Origin: an uncultured Burkholderiales bacterium
Lineage (GTDB): Bacteria > Pseudomonadota > Gammaproteobacteria > Burkholderiales > Burkholderiaceae
Reading direction: 5' to 3'
Length of the DNA: 57,259 nt
NCBI GenBank assembly: GCA_937891045.1
Contig: CALBEV010000185.1
Span: 1-57,259, forward strand
Part shown: in pieces, positions 53,380-57,259 of the stretch
Numbering within the stretch: the first letter of the stretch is position 1
How the letters are laid out: every line of letters begins with the position of its first letter
Made by a program: the position numbers and the translations under genes
Notes under the pieces: model-generated
The model's input: the letters and a program-made list of their open reading frames with translations, nothing else
The model's database searches: none
What the model was told of the DNA's origin: nothing

Positions 53380-54513
53380 TCAGGCGGTACGCAGTTCGTA
53401 TTTGTTGATCTTTTCAATCAACGTGGTGCGTTGCAAGTTCAGCAGTTTGGCTGTGCGAGAGACATTGCCTTGTGAGCGCTCCAAGGCCTGTTCAATGATG
53501 TTGCGCTCTATTTCAGCCAGGCGGTCCTTCAAAGAAATGCCTTCTGGTGGCAAATGCGGCATGCCTTGCGCGAGCATGATGATGCTCTCGATCTCATTGT
53601 CTTGCGGCTCGGGTTGGTTGGGCAACAAGTCTTCAGACATCCCACCAGCATGCGCCATTTCAGCCAACACCTCTGGCGGTGGCGTCATCTCTTGCGGGAA
53701 CACCACGGGACCACTGCGAGCCAACATCTCGGCTTGCACCGGCACCAAACCTTTGGGCAATAAGTTGGCCGGAATGGCACGCAAGTCGAGCATTTGGCCA
53801 GCGTACAAAGTGCTGAAGCGGTCCATCAAGTTGCACAACTCGCGCACATTGCCCGGCCAGGGGTAGGCCACCAAGGCGTCTAAAAAATCGGGTGAAAAGC
53901 GAACCGCTTGGCCTTTGGGTAGTTTGTAGTGCTCGGCATAAAAGCGCAGCAGCTCGGCGATGTCTTCGGGCCGCTCGCGCAATGGGGGGGTGACCACGGG
54001 CAACACGTTAAGCCGATAGTACAAGTCCTCGCGGAATCTGCCGGCTTGGATTTCCGCTTCTAAATCACGGTGTGTGGCGGCAATGACACGAACATCGATG
54101 GGGATTTGACGGGCCGAGCCCACTGGGTCGATCACCCGCTCTTGCAGCACCCGCAACAACTTGACCTGCATGTCCAAGGACATGTCGCCAATTTCATCTA
54201 AAAAGATGGTGCCACCATGGGCCAACTCGAAGCGACCGATGCGATCGGCGACTGCGCCTGTGAAAGAACCTTTGCGGTGGCCGAAAAGTTCACTTTCGAG
54301 TAATTCTTTGGGGATGGCAGAGCAATTAATGGGTACGAAAGTGCCGCCTACGCGGTCGGATTGCTCATGCAAAGAACGCGCGAGCAACTCTTTGCCCGTG
54401 CCGCTTTCACCGGTGATCAGCACCGTGGCGTTGGAGTTGGAGATGGTGGTCACCAAACGACGCAAGGCGTTGGCGATCGGACTCGAACCAATGAAAAAGG
54501 AAGGCGAATTCAT
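53380..54513 (-). CDS. Sigma-54-dependent activator without receiver domain (FleQ/FlrC-like)
   Basis: 377 aa from the ATG at 54513; a longer frame to 54672 covers probable promoter DNA. The AAA+ domain starts near residue 8: Walker A GESGTGKE (35-42), sigma-54-contact loop GSFTGA (82-87; the standard is GAFTGA), Walker B GGTIFLDEIGD, then the sensor LYYRLNVLPV and PWPGNVREL. A C-terminal Fis-type HTH (NVSRTAKLLNLQRTTLIEKI) ends it. It lacks any N-terminal receiver or other sensing domain. Its location in the flagellar region fits a master flagellar regulator. Confidence 0.85.
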   Translation of the reverse strand: MNSPSFFIGSSPIANALRRLVTTISNSNATVLITGESGTGKELLARSLHEQSDRVGGTFVPINCSAIPKELLESELFGHRKGSFTGAVADRIGRFELAHGGTIFLDEIGDMSLDMQVKLLRVLQERVIDPVGSARQIPIDVRVIAATHRDLEAEIQAGRFREDLYYRLNVLPVVTPPLRERPEDIAELLRFYAEHYKLPKGQAVRFSPDFLDALVAYPWPGNVRELCNLMDRFSTLYAGQMLDLRAIPANLLPKGLVPVQAEMLARSGPVVFPQEMTPPPEVLAEMAHAGGMSEDLLPNQPEPQDNEIESIIMLAQGMPHLPPEGISLKDRLAEIERNIIEQALERSQGNVSRTAKLLNLQRTTLIEKINKYELRTA

Positions 54514-54587
54514 GCTTGGGTCATTGTCGCCGAAGGGCTTGAATCGGCAAGCCGTCAAAAGTATTCGACTGCACAGGTCTATGGGCT

Positions 54588-54614
54588 TAAAGAAGTTGGT
54601 GCAGTGGTCGATTC
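54588..54614 (+). promoter_or_regulatory. Sigma-28-like promoter of the FlgP-like gene
   Basis: TAAAGAAG (54588-54595), an 11-base spacer and GTCGATTC (54607-54614) match TAAAGTTT-N11-GCCGATAA at 5 of 8 and 5 of 8 positions with exact spacing. It lies 75 bases before the lipoprotein start, in the divergent region shared with the sigma-54 activator gene. Confidence 0.55.
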
Positions 54615-54689
54615 TTCGCATGTACCCCATGAAGCACAGCTTGTTTGGATGAGCCGGGCAAGCATGCTTCACATCGAGAGGAAATCACC

Positions 54690-55235
54690 ATGATTCAACG
54701 TTTTGTTTTGACCGCCCTGGCCCTGGGCTCACTGACCGCCTGCGAGGCGATGCGACCCTATGCCGCCGCACCGGCTCCAGTTGTTGCCGTGGCTGCGCCT
54801 TCGACCGCCAGCATCAACAAGGCGGCACCCAGCAATGCGCCTGAACCTGCGCCAGCGTCCATGATCACCCCGATGATGGACAAGCGTGAAACCTATGTGG
54901 CCACCGGCTATGCCGTCATCAGCGTGCAAAACCATAAAAATCCCGCACAGCAACGCTTGTTGGCCATTCGCGCCTCCAAATTGGACGCCTACCGCGCCCT
55001 GACCGAACAGGTCTATGGCCAGCAATTGGATGCCAACACCACCGTGGCAGACATGACGGTGATGAACGACACCTTTCGCACCCGTGTGGAAGGCGTGATT
55101 TATGGTGCCCAACTCGTGAGCATCACGCCCGTGGGTGATGACACCTATGAAACCACCATGTCCTTGGATCGCAATGCCGTGCAGGACTTGCGCATGTTGT
55201 ACCTGACACAGATTGCCACACGCGCTTCACGTTGA
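54690..55235 (+). CDS. LPP20/FlgP-like lipoprotein
   Basis: 181 aa from the ATG at 54690, with GAGAGGA about 8 bases upstream. A lipoprotein signal peptide ends in LTAC, with Cys18 as the lipid-bearing residue. An Ala/Pro linker follows, then a LPP20-like domain: YVATGYAVISVQNHKNPAQQ, ASKLDAYRALTEQVYGQQLD and TRVEGVIYGAQLVSITP. In Vibrio and Campylobacter, FlgP forms an outer-membrane disc round the flagellar motor. A FlgT-like gene follows 26 bases later, which supports that role. The gene is probably under sigma-28. Confidence 0.72.
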   Translation: MIQRFVLTALALGSLTACEAMRPYAAAPAPVVAVAAPSTASINKAAPSNAPEPAPASMITPMMDKRETYVATGYAVISVQNHKNPAQQRLLAIRASKLDAYRALTEQVYGQQLDANTTVADMTVMNDTFRTRVEGVIYGAQLVSITPVGDDTYETTMSLDRNAVQDLRMLYLTQIATRASR

Positions 55236-55261
55236 TGTGTTTGATTGAAAGTTGCTGCATC

Positions 55262-56314
55262 ATGTTCAAGCGCTCAAGTTGGTATGGTTTGTTGTTAGGC
55301 GTCGCCCTGGCGGGTGTCAGCCTGAGTGCGCAAGCAGACCCCATGAGTGCGGAAGACCGCTTGGAAGCAATTCGCCAGTCCTTGCTGCAGCATTCCATGA
55401 AAGGCCCCACTGAAGTTCGGTCGGCGGCTTTCATTGACGGCTCTGGCGTGTTGCGTGAAGCCAGCAGTTTTGTAACAGGCATGGAGGTGCGCGGCATACG
55501 CGTCTTGGCTTATGGCCGCGACATGGATGATGTGCAAATGGACAGCAAGCCCTTGCCCATGGGCGGCTGCAAAACGCAGACCAAAGCGGGTGCTTGGCAT
55601 CAAATGAGCTGGCAATTGCGTTATGCGCCCCAACTGCCGGTGGCCTTTCAATTTGAAACGCAACAAGTTGCTCAGTCGATCAAACAACAAGCATTCAGGG
55701 TGTCCCAACAGTCGAGCCTGTGGCGCTTGATGGATCGGCAATCACCAGCCGACAGTTACGAGCAATTGTTGGTGGGGCAGGGTGAGCAACATGTTCCATG
55801 GCAGCTCATCGTCAGCATTTCGCCCAGCATGGCTGCAGGTTTGCCCCGTGTCAGTGCTTACGATGTGCGTTGGGAATTGCGCAGCAAAGCCCAAGGTGCA
55901 AGCTTGTTTGTGGGCGAACAAAAAATCAACATCGACCAACCCCGGCAAGTGCCCATTTCGTCCAAGCCCTTGTCAGCCGTGGTGCTGGCACAAGTGCAAG
56001 CCGCCGTGGTCGGTTTTGTGCAAGGCATGGAGCGGGAGTTGTCATGCCGGGTGCCGCAATTTGATGTGCTGAAACTGCGCAGCGATACGGTACGCATTGC
56101 GGGTGGCGCCGCCAGTGGCCTCAAAGTAGGCGCTCAGATGGTGTTGACGGATCGGCAGCAGTTGCCTTCTCGCGCTTTGGAGCCCAAAGCGTTCGACAGT
56201 TTGGCCATGGCCGAAGTGGTCCAAGTCAGCGATTTCTATGCAGAATTGAAAATCAAAACTGCCCACAAAATGTCCGGTCATGGCCACTGGGTGGCCATCC
56301 CGCACACACCCTGA
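55262..56314 (+). CDS. FlgT-like flagellar assembly protein
   Basis: 350 aa from the ATG at 55262; an ATG at 55235 overlaps the preceding stop but would put a poor sequence before the signal peptide. The signal peptide GVSLSAQA directs export to the periplasm. The domain order resembles FlgT, the H-ring protein of polar flagella: an N-terminal domain, a middle domain with YDVRWELRSKAQGASLFVGE, and a C-terminal SH3-like part with AGGAASGLKVGAQMVL. Identity is uncertain because conservation is low, but the FlgP-like neighbour and flagellar context agree. Confidence 0.55.
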   Translation: MFKRSSWYGLLLGVALAGVSLSAQADPMSAEDRLEAIRQSLLQHSMKGPTEVRSAAFIDGSGVLREASSFVTGMEVRGIRVLAYGRDMDDVQMDSKPLPMGGCKTQTKAGAWHQMSWQLRYAPQLPVAFQFETQQVAQSIKQQAFRVSQQSSLWRLMDRQSPADSYEQLLVGQGEQHVPWQLIVSISPSMAAGLPRVSAYDVRWELRSKAQGASLFVGEQKINIDQPRQVPISSKPLSAVVLAQVQAAVVGFVQGMERELSCRVPQFDVLKLRSDTVRIAGGAASGLKVGAQMVLTDRQQLPSRALEPKAFDSLAMAEVVQVSDFYAELKIKTAHKMSGHGHWVAIPHTP

Positions 56315-56331
56315 ATTTCCGAGGAGTCACC

Positions 56332-56976
56332 ATGAAGATCCAACCCGCCCGTTTTGCTGTTTCCTTGGCGTTGCTGCAAGGTTTGACCCTTGCTGCTTGG
56401 GCGCAAGAGCCGTCCAAGCAACCGCCTTTGGAGATGCCCAAAGCCTTGACCCAACTCGACACCCTCAAACCCGAGCCAAGCAAAGCAGAAACCGCCAAAT
56501 CGCCTGCCGAGGACAAAGACAAGCCCAAAGCGATGGCTGCCAAAAAACCCAAGGTCGAAAACGCAGTCAATCCCATGGCAGACCTGGTGGTCATGGCCGA
56601 AATGGGTCAGTACAAAGTCAAGGCAGGTGACACGCTGGACCGCGTCATTCAAAAGTTTTATGCCAGCACACCGTTGCGCAGAGATGTTTTGCGCAACGCC
56701 TTGGTGCAAAACAACCCGCAAGCCTTTGTCAAAGGCAATCCCAAGACCTTGCTTGCAGGTGCCCAACTGATGTTGCCCGAACCGGCTGAACTGATCAAAA
56801 AAATCATGCCTTCGTTGCTGACAGACAGCGCCTCCGCCATGGCCGCAGCAAACACTGCCAACACGGCAACCGTCACGGCTGCCAATGGGTTGCCACATGG
56901 CGGTGCTGCAGCTCACCAAGCAGGGCACAATCCGGGACCTGAGATCAACAAGCGCAACTGGGTGCGTTACCCCTGA
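56332..56976 (+). CDS. Secreted LysM/FimV-type protein
   Basis: 214 aa. A signal peptide (LTLAAWAQE) is followed by a Lys/Pro/Glu-rich linker and a LysM-like domain at about 88-145: YKVKAGDTLDRVIQKFY, then LRNALVQNNPQAFVKGNP and LLAGAQLMLP. This spacing with a long insertion is like the peptidoglycan-binding LysM of FimV and HubP polar landmark proteins. The rest is low complexity. It begins 17 bases after the FlgT-like gene and looks co-transcribed. It may anchor motor parts to peptidoglycan, which is inference. Confidence 0.6.
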   Translation: MKIQPARFAVSLALLQGLTLAAWAQEPSKQPPLEMPKALTQLDTLKPEPSKAETAKSPAEDKDKPKAMAAKKPKVENAVNPMADLVVMAEMGQYKVKAGDTLDRVIQKFYASTPLRRDVLRNALVQNNPQAFVKGNPKTLLAGAQLMLPEPAELIKKIMPSLLTDSASAMAAANTANTATVTAANGLPHGGAAAHQAGHNPGPEINKRNWVRYP

Positions 56977-57014
56977 TTTAGCGTTGCTTGTGGCGGCGCC
57001 AAAGGACTCCTTTC

Positions 57015-57259
57015 ATGATCGGTGCCGAAATTGTCTCCGCCGCCAATCGGGTCACGCCCATCCACCCAGAGACGCGTCCCATGTGGGTGCAAACCCAAGT
57101 GGCGCAACAACTGGGTTTGCGCGATGGACAAGTCGTGCAAGCCATGGTCGAGGTGCGCGACAAACGGGTTCGGCTTTGGGTCAAAGATTTCTTTTTTGAA
57201 CTGCCCAATGGCTGGGTACTCAAAGACGGTGACAAGCCTTTTTTAAGAGCCAGCCATTC
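57015..57259 (+). CDS. Unknown gene, cut by the window end
   Basis: The ATG at 57015, with AAAGGA at 57001-57006, opens a frame running beyond the end of the window. The 81 visible residues have no signal peptide. They include RVTPIHPETRPMWVQTQVAQ, GLRDGQVVQAMVEVRDKRV and WVKDFFFELPNGWVL. No family was recognised. Flagellar cluster context suggests a FliK-like or export-related protein, but the visible part gives no proof. Confidence 0.65.
   Translation, partial: MIGAEIVSAANRVTPIHPETRPMWVQTQVAQQLGLRDGQVVQAMVEVRDKRVRLWVKDFFFELPNGWVLKDGDKPFLRASH

Noticed and set aside
54514..54672. N-terminal extension of the sigma-54 activator
   Set aside because: The residues are Cys- and Pro-rich without a domain and cover the divergent promoter region; the ATG at 54513 directly precedes the conserved AAA+ start.
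1..57259. tRNA, rRNA, CRISPR or complete insertion sequences
   Set aside because: No cloverleaf-like segment, rRNA stretch, regular spacer array or transposase gene was seen on either strand by eye; a covariance-model search was not possible.

Overview
The window looks like a chromosomal segment of a betaproteobacterium, most likely Burkholderiales/Comamonadaceae. The basis is the family mix: a DUF3460 protein next to scpA, panB-panC, a rhodanese-grxC-secB-gpsA run, a boxR-boxC-boxB-boxA benzoyl-CoA cluster, and the overall gene style. The species cannot be fixed from the sequence alone. No rRNA, tRNA, CRISPR array, complete insertion sequence or prophage was seen. No stretch longer than 300 bases is without a gene.

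Layout. 0-3.5 kb: two tandem membrane hybrid histidine kinases with complementary defects. 3.6-12.3 kb: housekeeping genes (folE, DUF429, GNAT, moeB-like, S41 protease, gpmA, rhodanese, grxC, secB, gpsA) and a solitary HipA-family kinase (yjjJ). 12.5-18.2 kb, minus strand: panC, panB, scpA, DUF3460, a MobA-like nucleotidyltransferase and metG; metG carries a REP-like palindrome in its reading frame. 18.2-18.9 kb: a mazEF pair. 19-25.5 kb: apbC, then boxR and boxCBA for aerobic benzoyl-CoA epoxidation, with a palindromic operator candidate at boxR and a perfect 20-bp hairpin between boxC and boxB. 25.6-27.7 kb: a cluster of three toxin-antitoxin loci, one with a truncated toxin. 27.7-32.8 kb: a methyltransferase, a Fic protein translationally coupled to an ABC exporter, a small membrane protein and a FemAB/GNAT-like acyltransferase. 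32.8-39.8 kb: a complete System I cytochrome c maturation operon, ccmABCDEFGHI. 39.8-40.9 kb: an SPFH/NfeD pair closed by a bidirectional terminator. 41-57.3 kb: flagellar genes.

The flagellar region has fliK-fliL-fliM-fliN on the minus strand. On the plus strand are flhA-flhF-flhG-fliA, an unknown membrane protein, fliS and motA-motB. A sigma-54 activator follows on the minus strand, then a plus-strand FlgP-like lipoprotein, a FlgT-like protein, a LysM protein and a gene cut by the window end. flhF, flhG and the FlgP/FlgT-like genes suggest a polar flagellum with extra periplasmic or outer-membrane ring parts. A near-consensus sigma-54 promoter lies before flhA, and sigma-28-like promoters precede fliS and the FlgP-like gene. 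This fits a hierarchy of sigma-54 activator, export genes, fliA, then late genes.

The two most unusual items are the kinase pair and the flagellar accessory genes. In the pair, one protein keeps the ATP-binding lobe but has lost both phospho-acceptor residues, while the other keeps both acceptors but has a degraded ATP lobe. The accessory genes of unknown function sit at 49.96-50.76 and 56.3-57.3 kb.
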